From Marinobacter guineae (GTDB taxonomy: Bacteria; Pseudomonadota; Gammaproteobacteria; Pseudomonadales; Oleiphilaceae), in assembly GCF_002744735.1 (NCBI RefSeq), contig NZ_KZ319339.1:1054001-1118000 (forward strand): DNA of 64,000 nt. Direction: 5' to 3'. A program made the position numbers and the translations under genes. The notes below the pieces were generated by a model that did not search any database, was not told the DNA's origin, and was given only the letters and a program-made list of their open reading frames with translations. Shown one piece after another: positions 22,014-31,472 of the stretch. The stretch's first letter is position 1. Each line of letters opens with the position of its first letter.

Positions 22014-23990
22014 ATGCTAAAAAAACTGTTAATAGCCAACCGCGGCGAAATCGCGGTTCGGGTAATCCGCACCGCAAAAGCCCTGGGATACCGCACCGTT
22101 GCGGTCTACTCCGAAGCCGACGCCAAGGCCCTGCACGTGGAACTGGCCGACGAAGCCGTCTGCATTGGCCCGGCACAAGTCTCCGCTTCTTACCTGAACA
22201 GCGACGCCATCCTGGAGGCCGCCCGCAAAACCGGCGCCGACTGCATCCACCCGGGTTATGGCTTCCTGTCGGAGAACGCCACCTTCGCCACCGCCTGCAA
22301 AGACGCCGGCCTGGTCTTCGTTGGCCCGCCAGCGCCCGCTATCGAACTGATGGGCAGCAAGCGCCGATCCAAAATCGCGATGCAGGAAGCAGGCGTACCC
22401 GTGGTGCCAGGCTACGAAGGCAACAACGCCAGCGACGACGAACTCATCTCGGCGGCCAAAGACATCGGCTACCCCTTGATGATCAAAGCCTCCGCTGGCG
22501 GCGGTGGCCGCGGCATGCGACTGGTGGACAACGAATCCGAACTGGCCGAGAACATCAAAAGGGCACGGTCCGAGGCCAGACAGGCCTTTGGCGACGACGA
22601 ACTGATCCTCGAAAAAGCCGTGATTGAGCCCCGCCATGTCGAAATCCAGGTGTTCGCCGACCGGCACGGCAACGCCGTTTACCTTGGCGAGCGGGACTGC
22701 TCCGTCCAGCGCCGGCACCAGAAAGTGGTCGAAGAAGCGCCTTCCCCCTTCGTTACGCCCGAACTGCGCAAAGCCATGGGCGAGGCGGCGGTCAAGGCGG
22801 CCCTGGCCTGCAGCTATGAAGGCGCCGGCACCGTCGAGTTTCTGGTGGACAAGAACCGGAACTTCTACTTCCTCGAAATGAACACCCGCCTGCAGGTGGA
22901 ACACCCGGTCACCGAGCTCATTACCGGTCAGGATCTCGTCGCCTGGCAGCTTACCGTTGCCGAGGGACTGCCCCTGCCAATGGCCCAGGAAGAGATCAGC
23001 CTCAACGGCCATGCCATCGAGGTACGGCTTTACGCAGAGGATCCAGCCCAGGGCTTCACGCCCCAGACCGGTCCTCTGTATATATTTGAACCGGCAAAAG
23101 GTGAGGGGCTGCGGTTCGACACCGGCGTTCGCTCCGGGGACAGCATCACGCCCCACTACGACCCCATGTTGGCCAAAGTCATCGCCTGGGGCCAGAACCG
23201 CGACGAGGCCCGACGCAGGTTGATCCTGGCCCTTGAGGACACCGCGGTATTCGGCGTCACCACCAACCGCTATTTCCTGAGCCGGATCATCGCCAACGAC
23301 ACCTTCGGTGCTGGAGAAGCAACTACAGCATTCCTGCAGCAAGCCTTCGCCGAAGATCCTTCACTAAAGCCACAGCAGCTGGACATCCGCCAGCTCGCCC
23401 TCGCGGCCTCCGTCCTAGACCATGGCATTTCGGGCCAGAGCGCCTGGAGCAATGCGCCCGCGACCATGATCCCGATCAAGCTGGAAACCGGCGACACCAT
23501 TGTCGAGCTACTGGTCACCCGCAGTGGCAACCGGTTGACGTTCAGCATGGGCGAAACCCGGCATACCCTGATTATCGAGAGCCAGCGTGATGGCCTCTTG
23601 TGCATTATCGACAACGGCGTTCGTCAGACTTGCCAATATCACCGGCAGGGCGATTCCCTATATTTGCAGGCGTTCGGGCAGTCCTGGTCGGTACGGGACA
23701 TCACTCACCAGCCAGTGGCTGGCACCAATGGGGCGGGCAGCGGTCGTATTCCGGCAACCATGGATGGCGCCATTATCGATGTGCTGGTAGAAGCTGGCCA
23801 CACCGTTCGCCAGGGCGATACCCTGGTGATACTGGAAGCCATGAAAATGGAGCACCCGGTGAAAGCAGATCGTGATGGCGTCGTCGGCCAGGTTCACGCC
23901 AGCAAGGGTGACCAGGTAAAACGCAGCCAGTTGCTGGTGGAGATCACTGCGGACGAAACCGCCGAACAGGAGACCAGCGCAAAACCATAA
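22014..23990 (+). CDS. atuF: Geranyl-CoA carboxylase, biotin-containing (alpha) subunit
   Basis: The 658-residue protein has a biotin carboxylase half (about 1-450; ANRGEIAVRVIRTA, ATP-grasp ASAGGGGRGMR, EMNTRLQVEHPVTE), a linking domain, and a C-terminal biotinyl domain. EAMKMEHP carries the biotin-accepting Lys611. It charges biotin with bicarbonate and passes the carboxyl group to AtuC. Geranyl-CoA and methylcrotonyl-CoA alpha subunits are alike; the operon decides the name. The ribosome site is weak. Confidence 0.92.
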   Translation: MLKKLLIANRGEIAVRVIRTAKALGYRTVAVYSEADAKALHVELADEAVCIGPAQVSASYLNSDAILEAARKTGADCIHPGYGFLSENATFATACKDAGLVFVGPPAPAIELMGSKRRSKIAMQEAGVPVVPGYEGNNASDDELISAAKDIGYPLMIKASAGGGGRGMRLVDNESELAENIKRARSEARQAFGDDELILEKAVIEPRHVEIQVFADRHGNAVYLGERDCSVQRRHQKVVEEAPSPFVTPELRKAMGEAAVKAALACSYEGAGTVEFLVDKNRNFYFLEMNTRLQVEHPVTELITGQDLVAWQLTVAEGLPLPMAQEEISLNGHAIEVRLYAEDPAQGFTPQTGPLYIFEPAKGEGLRFDTGVRSGDSITPHYDPMLAKVIAWGQNRDEARRRLILALEDTAVFGVTTNRYFLSRIIANDTFGAGEATTAFLQQAFAEDPSLKPQQLDIRQLALAASVLDHGISGQSAWSNAPATMIPIKLETGDTIVELLVTRSGNRLTFSMGETRHTLIIESQRDGLLCIIDNGVRQTCQYHRQGDSLYLQAFGQSWSVRDITHQPVAGTNGAGSGRIPATMDGAIIDVLVEAGHTVRQGDTLVILEAMKMEHPVKADRDGVVGQVHASKGDQVKRSQLLVEITADETAEQETSAKP

Positions 23991-24008
23991 GCCGGGTAAG
24001 GAACCATC

Positions 24009-25838
24009 ATGAGCCAAGACAATGTATCCGCACTGGACATCGCCCGCAGCCTGCCGGGCGTCATCCGACGTCTGCCTGCCATAGCCCGGGGCTTTTACTA
24101 CTATTCCCTGAAAAACGAGAACCGGGAACTGACACTCGGCACCCTCATCGAAACCAATGCCAGGAACGTCGGCAACCGGCCAGCCATCCTGTTTGAGGAC
24201 CGCTCCATTACCTGGCGTGAGTTCAACGGCTGGGCCAACCGAATCGGCCGCTACCTCCAGGATCAGGGCCTCACCAAGGGCGATGTCATCGCGGTTTTTC
24301 TGGAGAACCGTCCCGAACTTCTGGCTGTGGTAGCCGGCGCCGCCAAACTCGGCGTGGCCTGCGCCATGCTCAACTCCTCCCAGAAAGGCAAGGTACTTGA
24401 GCACAGCGTCAACCTGATTGAACCGAAAATGGTTGTGGTCGGTGAGGAGCTGGTTAAGGCATTTGATGGCATAAAAGCAGATCTGAAGCTCCGACACCCT
24501 CATCCGTTCCAGTTCCTTGCAGACACCAACACCCTGAACGCCTTCGGCGATGCCCCGGACGGGTACGTCAACATGGCAGAGCAGGTCAGCGCCTTCAACA
24601 GTAACAACCTGGCTTTGGCAGACCCACCCAGAATGGGCGACACTGCGATTTACCTGTTCACCTCCGGCACCACCGGCCTGCCCAAGGCAGCCCCGGGTTC
24701 CCACCGCAAGTTCATCAAGGCCTACGGCGGGTTTGGCCTGATGTCCCTGGCGATGAAGCCGGAGGATGTACTCTACTGCACCCTGCCCCTATACCACGGC
24801 ACCGCGCTGCTGGTGTGCTGGGGCTCAGTGCTGGCTGGCGGCTCCGCCATTGCCCTGCGCCGCAGGTTCTCCGCCACCGCCTTCTGGGACGATGTCCGCC
24901 GCTACCGCGCCACCACGTTCGGTTATGTCGGAGAACTCTGCCGCTACCTGCTCAACCAGCCTCCCAGCGAGCAGGATCGTAACCACAACCTGACCAAGAT
25001 GATCGGCAACGGCCTGCGCCCATCCATCTGGAAAGAGTTCAAGGAACGCTTTGGCATCGAAACCGTGGCGGAACTCTACGCCTCAAGCGAGGGCAACATC
25101 GGTTTCAGCAACTTCTTCAATCTGGACAACACCGTGGGTTTCTCCACCGCCCCTTTCAAACTGGTGAAATTCCACGAAGGCACCCGGGATCCGGTTCGCA
25201 ACACAAAGGGCTTCATGCAGGAAGTCACCAAAGGTGAGCCCGGCCTGTTGATTGGCGAGATCACCCAAAACTGGTCCTTCGAGGGCTACACCCAGAAAGA
25301 GGCCACGGAAAAATCCATCCTCCGCAATGCCTTCAAAAAAGGCGATGCGTGGTTCAATACCGGTGATGTCCTGAAAGAGATCGGCTGCGGCCACCTGCAG
25401 TTTGTTGACCGCATGGGGGATACCTTCCGCTGGAAAGGCGAGAATGTCTCAACCACGGAGGTGGAGAACATCATCGACGGTTCCGCGATGGTCGAGGAGG
25501 CCATCGTCTACGGCGTGGAAATCCCCGGCACCAACGGCAAGGCCGGGATGGCAACCCTGGTGCCCCAAAGCAATGGTCGCGAGTTCGACGTTAACAGCCT
25601 GTTCGCCTACCTCCAGGACAACTTGCCGGCCTATGCCATTCCGGTGTTTGTGCGGGTCACCCACGCCATCGAGAAAACGGGAACGTTCAAGTACAGGAAG
25701 GTGGATATCCAGAAAGCCGGCTATTCACTCGGCCATTCCAGCGAGAAAGTTTATGCCTGGCTGCCTCGCACTGATGGGTATACCTTGCTGACGCCCAGGT
25801 TGGTTGCGGAAATTGATGGTGGGAAGGTCAGCTTTTGA
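24009..25838 (+). CDS. atuH: Acyl-CoA synthetase, AtuH-like
   Basis: This 609-residue AMP-forming ligase has the P-loop-like YLFTSGTTGLPKAAPGS and the later NTGDVL...FVDRMGDTFRWKGENVS region of the FATP/very-long-chain group. It follows atuF by 18 bp with AAGGA before the ATG. It should activate citronellate or geranate to the CoA ester, or a related branched acid. No atuG lies between atuF and this gene, unlike the Pseudomonas order. Confidence 0.85.
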   Translation: MSQDNVSALDIARSLPGVIRRLPAIARGFYYYSLKNENRELTLGTLIETNARNVGNRPAILFEDRSITWREFNGWANRIGRYLQDQGLTKGDVIAVFLENRPELLAVVAGAAKLGVACAMLNSSQKGKVLEHSVNLIEPKMVVVGEELVKAFDGIKADLKLRHPHPFQFLADTNTLNAFGDAPDGYVNMAEQVSAFNSNNLALADPPRMGDTAIYLFTSGTTGLPKAAPGSHRKFIKAYGGFGLMSLAMKPEDVLYCTLPLYHGTALLVCWGSVLAGGSAIALRRRFSATAFWDDVRRYRATTFGYVGELCRYLLNQPPSEQDRNHNLTKMIGNGLRPSIWKEFKERFGIETVAELYASSEGNIGFSNFFNLDNTVGFSTAPFKLVKFHEGTRDPVRNTKGFMQEVTKGEPGLLIGEITQNWSFEGYTQKEATEKSILRNAFKKGDAWFNTGDVLKEIGCGHLQFVDRMGDTFRWKGENVSTTEVENIIDGSAMVEEAIVYGVEIPGTNGKAGMATLVPQSNGREFDVNSLFAYLQDNLPAYAIPVFVRVTHAIEKTGTFKYRKVDIQKAGYSLGHSSEKVYAWLPRTDGYTLLTPRLVAEIDGGKVSF

Positions 25839-25885
25839 TATGGGCTGGGTTGTTTTGGCCCTAGCCTGCAAGGATTGGTGCGGGA

Positions 25886-25991
25886 TCGTGTCGGGCTGAG
25901 CTCCCCAAAAACCGCTACGAGCACGTCCATGTGCGCTTGTTTCCGGCCATCCATGGCCTCCAACATTTTTGGGGAGCTCAGCCCGACACGA
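25886..25991 (+). repeat. Hairpin element B4
   Basis: Arms at 25886-25911 and 25966-25991 pair perfectly over 26 bp. The 54-nt core is a clean B copy with GCAC/GTGC, linker CGCTTGT and GGCCA/TGGCC. It follows atuH by 47 bp. The surrounding gap 25839-26205 has no gene. Confidence 0.93.
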
Positions 25992-26080
25992 CCATCGTCC
26001 GCAGGAGTTAACTCAGGGCCAAAAACGACGTTTCCCGACGGCCAATGAGCAGTAGGTCAGATATATCTCCGTTGCCGGAA

Positions 26081-26174
26081 GTTGGCGGTTGGAGCCCCCT
26101 CCCAAAAATGTGCGGAGCCAAGCGCACATGGATGTGCTTGTAGCGTTTTTTGGGAGGGGGCTCCAATCGCCGAC
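26081..26174 (-). repeat. Hairpin element B5, core shortened
   Basis: Arms at 26081-26108 and 26147-26174 pair over 28 bp with two G-T pairs. The core has only 38 nt: the GTGC hairpin and linker remain (minus-strand orientation), but the second hairpin is missing. The outer stem is kept although the core has lost a third of its length. Confidence 0.88.
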
Positions 26175-26205
26175 CTCCCCCCGAGCTACCAGGCTGCGCA
26201 ACAAC

Positions 26206-27186
26206 TCAGGAGCCGACTTTAAGAACAACCTTCCCGGTAGCCCGCCGCTCAGTCAGCGCACCCAGGGCCTTGGCGTAGTCTTCAAACTCGAAGACCTCGC
26301 TGATTTGCGGGTCAATCTTGCCTTCGGCGTAGAGCTTCATCAGCTCCATCATGTTCTGGGCACTGGCCTCGGGTTCGCGCTGGGTGAAGCTGCCCCAGAA
26401 AACACCTACCACGGAGCAGCCTTTCAGCAACGTCAGATTCGCCGGAATTTTCGGAATCTCGCCGGCCGCGAAGCCCACGATAAGGTGCCGGCCGTTCCAG
26501 GCCATGGCGCGCAGGGCCTGTTCGGTGAAGTCACCGCCCACGGGATCGTAGATCACATCCACGCCTTTGCTCTTGGTGAGCTTCTTGACGGCGTCTTTAA
26601 GAGGCTCTTCGGAGTAGTTGATCAGTTCATCCGCGCCCGCAGCCTTGGCGACAGCAAGTTTCTCAGCGGAGCTGGCGGCAGCGATGACTTTCGCGCCCAT
26701 GGCCTTGCCCAGTTCAACCGTCGCCAGACCGACACCACCACTGGCGCCGAGTACCAGAAGCGTCTCACCCGGCTGAAGGTTTGCCCGCTGCTTGAGTGCG
26801 TAATAGGAGGTGGCGTAGACCATCGTGAACGCGGCAGCCTTTTCATCAGACATGCCTTCGGGAATCGGCAGCAGGTTCTGCTCAGGAACGACCACTTCTT
26901 CGGCAAAAGCCCCGTATCCGGTCAGCCCCGCCACGCGATCACCGACTTTGAAGCGGGTAACCTTCTCACCAACGCCGATAACCTCACCGGACATTTCGCC
27001 GCCCGGTGAAAACGGCATGTTGGGTTTAAGCTGGTACTTGCCTTCGATAATCAAGGTGTCCGGGAAGTTCAGGCCCGCAGCTTTAACGCGAACCTTTACG
27101 CCGTGACCTTTTACATCCGGGCTGGGGACATCTTCGATGACCAGGTTTTCAGCCGGACCGTATTCCTTGCAGAGGATGGCTCTCAT
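26206..27186 (-). CDS. NADPH:quinone oxidoreductase family protein
   Basis: A 326-residue medium-chain reductase with a GroES-like N-terminal domain and a Rossmann domain (GASGGVGLATVELGKAMGA, about 142-163). The zinc-binding Cys/His of alcohol dehydrogenases are missing, as in the quinone oxidoreductase and enoyl reductase groups. It probably reduces quinones or enones with NADPH. TGGAG precedes the ATG. It is convergent with the atu operon, and two hairpin elements lie between them. Confidence 0.85.
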   Translation of the reverse strand: MRAILCKEYGPAENLVIEDVPSPDVKGHGVKVRVKAAGLNFPDTLIIEGKYQLKPNMPFSPGGEMSGEVIGVGEKVTRFKVGDRVAGLTGYGAFAEEVVVPEQNLLPIPEGMSDEKAAAFTMVYATSYYALKQRANLQPGETLLVLGASGGVGLATVELGKAMGAKVIAAASSAEKLAVAKAAGADELINYSEEPLKDAVKKLTKSKGVDVIYDPVGGDFTEQALRAMAWNGRHLIVGFAAGEIPKIPANLTLLKGCSVVGVFWGSFTQREPEASAQNMMELMKLYAEGKIDPQISEVFEFEDYAKALGALTERRATGKVVLKVGS

Positions 27187-27334
27187 GGGTTCTCCATTCT
27201 TGTTTGATCGGGTTTCAGGCTGGGAATTCGCCTGCTATTTGATACCCGTCAAGCTAAACAGAGTCTTACCATGAAGCAAATAAAGTTCTCTTATTGAAAC
27301 CCATAAGCCTTGCTTATTTTCCTACAGTCACCGG

Positions 27335-27901
27335 TCAGAGCATGGAGCCGGCGAAAAAAAGCGCCCCCAACAGACACAGGGCGGCGGCAATCAGTCCCGC
27401 CTTCAGGCCCGGGGAGAAAGCCTGTGGAGTGTCACCCACTGTCCTTGTGTCATCATGATTGACCAGTTTCTGGTCGTGGCTGGAATTGCGGACAAGCTCA
27501 ATCATGTCTTCGCACTGATCAGACGTAAATGACGCCGGCTCGAACGCCTCGAGCCCCTGCGACTCCAAAAACCGCCGAACGTCCCGGGACAATGGCACGT
27601 ACTTCATTGACCAGTTGCTGAAGGTGCGATCTTCGAGCGGTTCTTCGATGAGGGTCACGACATTGCGGTGCCTCTCATCCTTCAGTATCCGGTCAAAGGT
27701 TTTCCTCACCTCATCCTCTTCGCCTTCCAGGTACTGGAAAAACCGATTGTTGCCGTAATACAGCCCGCCTACCAGTTTTCCTTTGGCATTATTCCTTCTG
27801 GAGGTCATCAGAATCCGGGCAACGTGGGGCTCTACACCTTTTTCCACCGGTTTGGCTTCGAAAGTGGCTTCACTGGCATAGGCCAGACGCATCAGGGACA
27901 T
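27335..27901 (-). CDS. BLUF blue-light sensor with C-terminal membrane anchor
   Basis: I chose the ATG at 27901 (GGAG 6 nt upstream) over an earlier in-frame TTG. The 188-residue product starts with a BLUF domain. Tyr8, Asn38, Gln56, Trp97 and Met99 match the flavin-site residues of AppA (Tyr21, Asn45, Gln63, Trp104). The Asn-Gln and Gln-Trp spacings are canonical, but Tyr-Asn is six residues longer than in AppA. A hydrophilic tail leads to a single hydrophobic segment at about 167-186. No effector domain is present, so signalling must go through a partner. Confidence 0.88.
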   Translation of the reverse strand: MSLMRLAYASEATFEAKPVEKGVEPHVARILMTSRRNNAKGKLVGGLYYGNNRFFQYLEGEEDEVRKTFDRILKDERHRNVVTLIEEPLEDRTFSNWSMKYVPLSRDVRRFLESQGLEAFEPASFTSDQCEDMIELVRNSSHDQKLVNHDDTRTVGDTPQAFSPGLKAGLIAAALCLLGALFFAGSML

Positions 27902-28095
27902 AACAACTCCGTACAACAGGATAAAGGTAAGTTGGATGCAAGATACGTGCGGGCCTGTCGTTATGGATCACAGTCCCGGAGATCAAGCAACTCGGCAACC
28001 GGCCCTGCGAGATGAACTGAAAGGCGTTTTCCGCTATCCTGCGCGCTCGGAAATCCGCCGCCAGGCTGATCCTTGTTCACCATTCAGGGCCCGCC

Positions 28096-28713
28096 ATGCC
28101 AGACGTTATCTACGTGCTTGAAATGATTGGAATCATCGCCTTTGCCATTTCCGGTATGATTGTGGCGCGTTCCAAGAATATGGATCCTGTCGGCGTGTTC
28201 ACCATCGGATTCATCACGGCCCTCGGTGGCGGCACCCTCCGGGACATGATCATGGACAACCATCCGGTTTACTGGATCAAGCACCAGGAACAGCCCATTC
28301 TGATTCTGGGCATGGCGATTGTGTTCAGTTACTGGAGTCGGGCCGAGCGGATTCGCGAATCCAGGATCGTGCTACCCGACGCCATCGGCCTCGGTGTCTT
28401 TTCCATACTGGGCGCCCAACTGGCTCTGGATCTGGGGCACTCCTGGTTTATCGCTTCGCTTCTCGGAGTGATGACCGGCACTTTTGGCGGCGCACTGCGG
28501 GACACCCTGTGCAACGAAGTGCCCTACATATTCCGCAAGGACCAGATCTACGCATCCATTTCCTTCGCCGGCTGCTGGCTGTATTTCGTGTGCCAGTGGT
28601 TTCTTGAGAACGAGGCCCTGCCCCTGACCATTGGTCTGCTGTTTATCACGTTCGTGCGAATGCTTGCGGTGCGGTTCGATATCCGCCTGCAGCGGGATCC
28701 CCACGGCAGCTGA
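28096..28713 (+). CDS. TRIC-type cation channel family membrane protein
   Basis: The 205-residue protein has about seven membrane segments in two repeats. GGGTLRDMIMDNHPVYWI and GGALRDTLCNEVPYIF are the paired signature of the UPF0126/TRIC family (YicG-like). Structures of prokaryotic relatives show trimeric monovalent-cation channels; the physiological role in bacteria is unclear. It is a stand-alone gene ahead of the purine permease. Confidence 0.9.
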   Translation: MPDVIYVLEMIGIIAFAISGMIVARSKNMDPVGVFTIGFITALGGGTLRDMIMDNHPVYWIKHQEQPILILGMAIVFSYWSRAERIRESRIVLPDAIGLGVFSILGAQLALDLGHSWFIASLLGVMTGTFGGALRDTLCNEVPYIFRKDQIYASISFAGCWLYFVCQWFLENEALPLTIGLLFITFVRMLAVRFDIRLQRDPHGS

Positions 28714-28866
28714 CCGAGCTTGCCGAATGTGACGAACTGTCAATCATCCCTTGGCCTTAGGCGCATCAGCCGGTAAGATTGCCGTTTTTTCACGCAATTC
28801 ACGAATTCCGTTCAGACCAGACTTCCAAACACCAACCTTCAGCATCCTGTGAGGCAGACACCCGTC

Positions 28867-30165
28867 ATGCTCGAACGACTGTTCCAACTCCAGGCCCACG
28901 GCACCACTGTTCGTAAAGAAGTGGTTGCGGGCATCACCACCTTCCTGACCATGGCCTACATCATTGTGGTCAACCCCAGCATCCTCTCCTCTACCGGCAT
29001 GGATTTCGGGGCTATTTTCGTTGCAACCTGCCTTGCAGCGGTTATCGGCACCCTGATTATGGGCCTGTGGGCCAACTACCCGATAGCCCTCGCACCCGGC
29101 ATGGGGCTGAACGCCTTTTTCTCCTTTACCGTGGTCGGCAGCATGGGCTACAGCTGGCAGGTGGCGCTGGGAGCCGTGTTCCTGTCTGGTTTCCTGTTCT
29201 TCCTGCTGAGCATTTTCAAAGTCCGGGAATGGATCATTAACAGCATCCCCCTGTCCCTGCGCTATGGAATTTCGGCGGGCATCGGGTTCTTCCTGGCCCT
29301 GATAGCCTTGAAGAATGCCGGCATTGTGGTGGACCACCCCGCGACTCTGGTCGGTCTCGGTGAAGTCAAGACGGCAGAAAGCCTGCTGTTCTTCGGCGGT
29401 TTTGTGCTGATCTGTGCATTGTCGTTCCGGCAAATAACCGGCGCTGTGATGATCGGCATTATTGCGGTAACCGGCGTGGCCATGGCACTTGGGATGGTGG
29501 AATACAACGGCTTTATTTCAGCACCTCCCAGCATCGCTCCTACCTTTATGCAGCTGGATCTGGCCGGTGCACTCAATGTCGGCATGATCAGCGTGATCTT
29601 TGCCTTCCTGTTCGTGGATCTTTTTGATACATCGGGAACGCTTATCGGTGCAGCCCAGCGGGGCGGGCTTCTGGACAAGGACGGCAAGCTTCCCCGCCTC
29701 GGCCGTGCCCTGATGTCGGATTCTGTCGCCACCATGTCCGGCGCTGCCCTGGGCACCTCGACCACTACCAGTTACATCGAATCCACAGCCGGTATTTCCG
29801 CCGGTGGCCGTACCGGTCTGACAGCCGTTGTCGTCGCCGCATTATTCCTGGCCTGCCTTCTGCTCTCGCCGATTGCCAGCATTATCCCCGCTTATGCCAC
29901 CGCACCCGCACTGCTGTATGTTGCCGTTCTGATGGCCAGTGGCCTCAAGCTGATCGACTGGGATGACGTCACTGATGCCGCCCCGGCGGTGGTCACCGCG
30001 CTGATGATGCCGCTGACCTTCTCCATCGCCAATGGCATTGCCCTGGGCTTCATCACCTACGCCCTCGTGAAGGCTCTGAGTGGCCGCTGGTCTGATCTGA
30101 ACGCCAGCGTTGTTATCATTGCCATTGTCTTTATCCTGAAATTCATTTTCCTGGACGTGGCATAA
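28867..30165 (+). CDS. Purine permease, AzgA/NCS2-like
   Basis: A 432-residue transporter with about 13 membrane segments. The start MLERLFQL matches the family, so I used the ATG at 28867 and not a GTG 18 nt earlier. MGLNAFFSFTVVG, DLFDTSGTLIGAA and GTSTTTSYIESTAGI are typical of the AzgA adenine/guanine/hypoxanthine transporters. The following gene, 30 bp on, is apt, which fits a salvage unit: uptake of purine base then conversion to nucleotide. Confidence 0.9.
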   Translation: MLERLFQLQAHGTTVRKEVVAGITTFLTMAYIIVVNPSILSSTGMDFGAIFVATCLAAVIGTLIMGLWANYPIALAPGMGLNAFFSFTVVGSMGYSWQVALGAVFLSGFLFFLLSIFKVREWIINSIPLSLRYGISAGIGFFLALIALKNAGIVVDHPATLVGLGEVKTAESLLFFGGFVLICALSFRQITGAVMIGIIAVTGVAMALGMVEYNGFISAPPSIAPTFMQLDLAGALNVGMISVIFAFLFVDLFDTSGTLIGAAQRGGLLDKDGKLPRLGRALMSDSVATMSGAALGTSTTTSYIESTAGISAGGRTGLTAVVVAALFLACLLLSPIASIIPAYATAPALLYVAVLMASGLKLIDWDDVTDAAPAVVTALMMPLTFSIANGIALGFITYALVKALSGRWSDLNASVVIIAIVFILKFIFLDVA

Positions 30166-30195
30166 CCCGCGTCCGGAACAATTACCGGATCTGTT

Positions 30196-30738
30196 ATGGA
30201 TTATTTCTCGGAGAGCATCAAATCGGCGATTCGCACCGTACCGGACTGGCCGAAGCCCGGTGTCGCCTTCCGCGACATCACCACGGTACTTCAGGACAAG
30301 ACCGCCTTCCGAAAGCTGATTGATGCCTTCGTGCATCGCTACCACGGCCATGAGATTGACGCTGTCGCCGCCGTTGACGCCCGTGGCTTTATCATTGGCT
30401 CAGCACTGGCCTATGAACTGAACGCCTCTTTGGTACTGGTTCGCAAGAAGGGAAAGTTGCCCTTCGACACGTTGGTGGAAGACTACGAGCTGGAGTACGG
30501 CACGGCCTCGGTTGAGCTGCACAAGGATGCGTTCAAGCCAGGTGACAAGGTCGTACTGGTGGACGACCTGATCGCCACCGGCGGCACCATGCTGGCGGCG
30601 AGCCGTCTGATCCGGCGGATCGGCGCGGAAATTGTGGAAGTGGCCGCGATGATTGATCTGCCTGACCTAGGAGGCTCCCGGAAGCTGCAGGACGAGGGGC
30701 TTCAGGTTTATACTGTCTGCTCGTTTGAAGGGGATTAA
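30196..30738 (+). CDS. apt: Adenine phosphoribosyltransferase
   Basis: This 180-residue enzyme makes AMP from adenine and [23 protein letters not shown] at the N-terminus, DARGFIIG, and the PRPP-binding loop [13 protein letters not shown] are diagnostic. Length and order match bacterial Apt. It lies just after the purine permease and 23 bp before an FAH-family gene. Confidence 0.96.
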   Translation: MDYFSESIKSAIRTVPDWPKPGVAFRDITTVLQDKTAFRKLIDAFVHRYHGHEIDAVAAVDARGFIIGSALAYELNASLVLVRKKGKLPFDTLVEDYELEYGTASVELHKDAFKPGDKVVLVDDLIATGGTMLAASRLIRRIGAEIVEVAAMIDLPDLGGSRKLQDEGLQVYTVCSFEGD

Positions 30739-30761
30739 CCACCAGCATACAGGAGGCGACC

Positions 30762-31424
30762 ATGCCGGATTACCAACACCACTGGAAGGACGGCACACCC
30801 GTTCATCTGCCTCTCGGTAAAATTGTCTGCATTGGTCGCAATTACGCGGAGCACGCAAAGGAGTTGAATAATCCGGTGCCTGATGAGCCTCTGCTGTTCA
30901 TCAAGCCCGCCACCTCTGCTGTCCATATCACCCGCCCTCTGGATTTCCCCAGAGACAAAGGTGAGGTCCACTTCGAGACCGAGCTGGCTGTACTTATTGG
31001 CCGCCCCCTGACCCAGGCCTCGGCCAGTGAGGCCGAGGCCGCTATCCTCGGATACGGTCTGGCGCTGGACCTGACCCTGCGGGACCTGCAAAGCAATCTC
31101 AAGGAAAAAGGCCAGCCCTGGGAACGGGCCAAAGCCTTTGACGGTGCGTGCCCGCTTTCGCCCTTCGTGGCCGCCGAGAAGTTTGCCGGTGGCAATATTC
31201 ACTTCACCCTGGACATCGATGGCAGCCGCCAGCAGACCGGCGACACCCGGGATATGCTCAATCCGGTGATTCCCCTGATTGCCCATATCAGCAGCCAGTT
31301 CACCTTGTTGCCCGGCGATGTTGTCCTGACCGGCACCCCCAGGGGTGTTGGCCCACTGAACTCCGGCCAGACTCTGTCACTGGAACTGGAAGACCTGCTG
31401 TTCGTGGAGACCAAAGTGGTTTAA
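30762..31424 (+). CDS. Fumarylacetoacetate hydrolase family protein (YcgM-like)
   Basis: A 220-residue single-domain FAH-fold protein with a GGAGG site before the ATG. CIGRNYAEHAKELN, FIKPATS, FETELAVLIG (metal-binding acids) and the final GDVVLTGTPRGVGPL fit the small YcgM/FAHD1 group. Members act as acylpyruvate hydrolases, oxaloacetate decarboxylases or tautomerases. The exact substrate is not fixed by sequence. Confidence 0.88.
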   Translation: MPDYQHHWKDGTPVHLPLGKIVCIGRNYAEHAKELNNPVPDEPLLFIKPATSAVHITRPLDFPRDKGEVHFETELAVLIGRPLTQASASEAEAAILGYGLALDLTLRDLQSNLKEKGQPWERAKAFDGACPLSPFVAAEKFAGGNIHFTLDIDGSRQQTGDTRDMLNPVIPLIAHISSQFTLLPGDVVLTGTPRGVGPLNSGQTLSLELEDLLFVETKVV

Positions 31425-31472
31425 CGTGCAGGCCCGGCTAAACCCATATCCGGTCAAAGGCGTACATCTGTT

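Noticed and set aside
19302..26174. Hairpin elements as ordinary MITEs or a CRISPR-like array
   Set aside because: Arms differ between copies, spacing is irregular with genes in between, no target-site duplications are evident and no transposase or cas gene is nearby.
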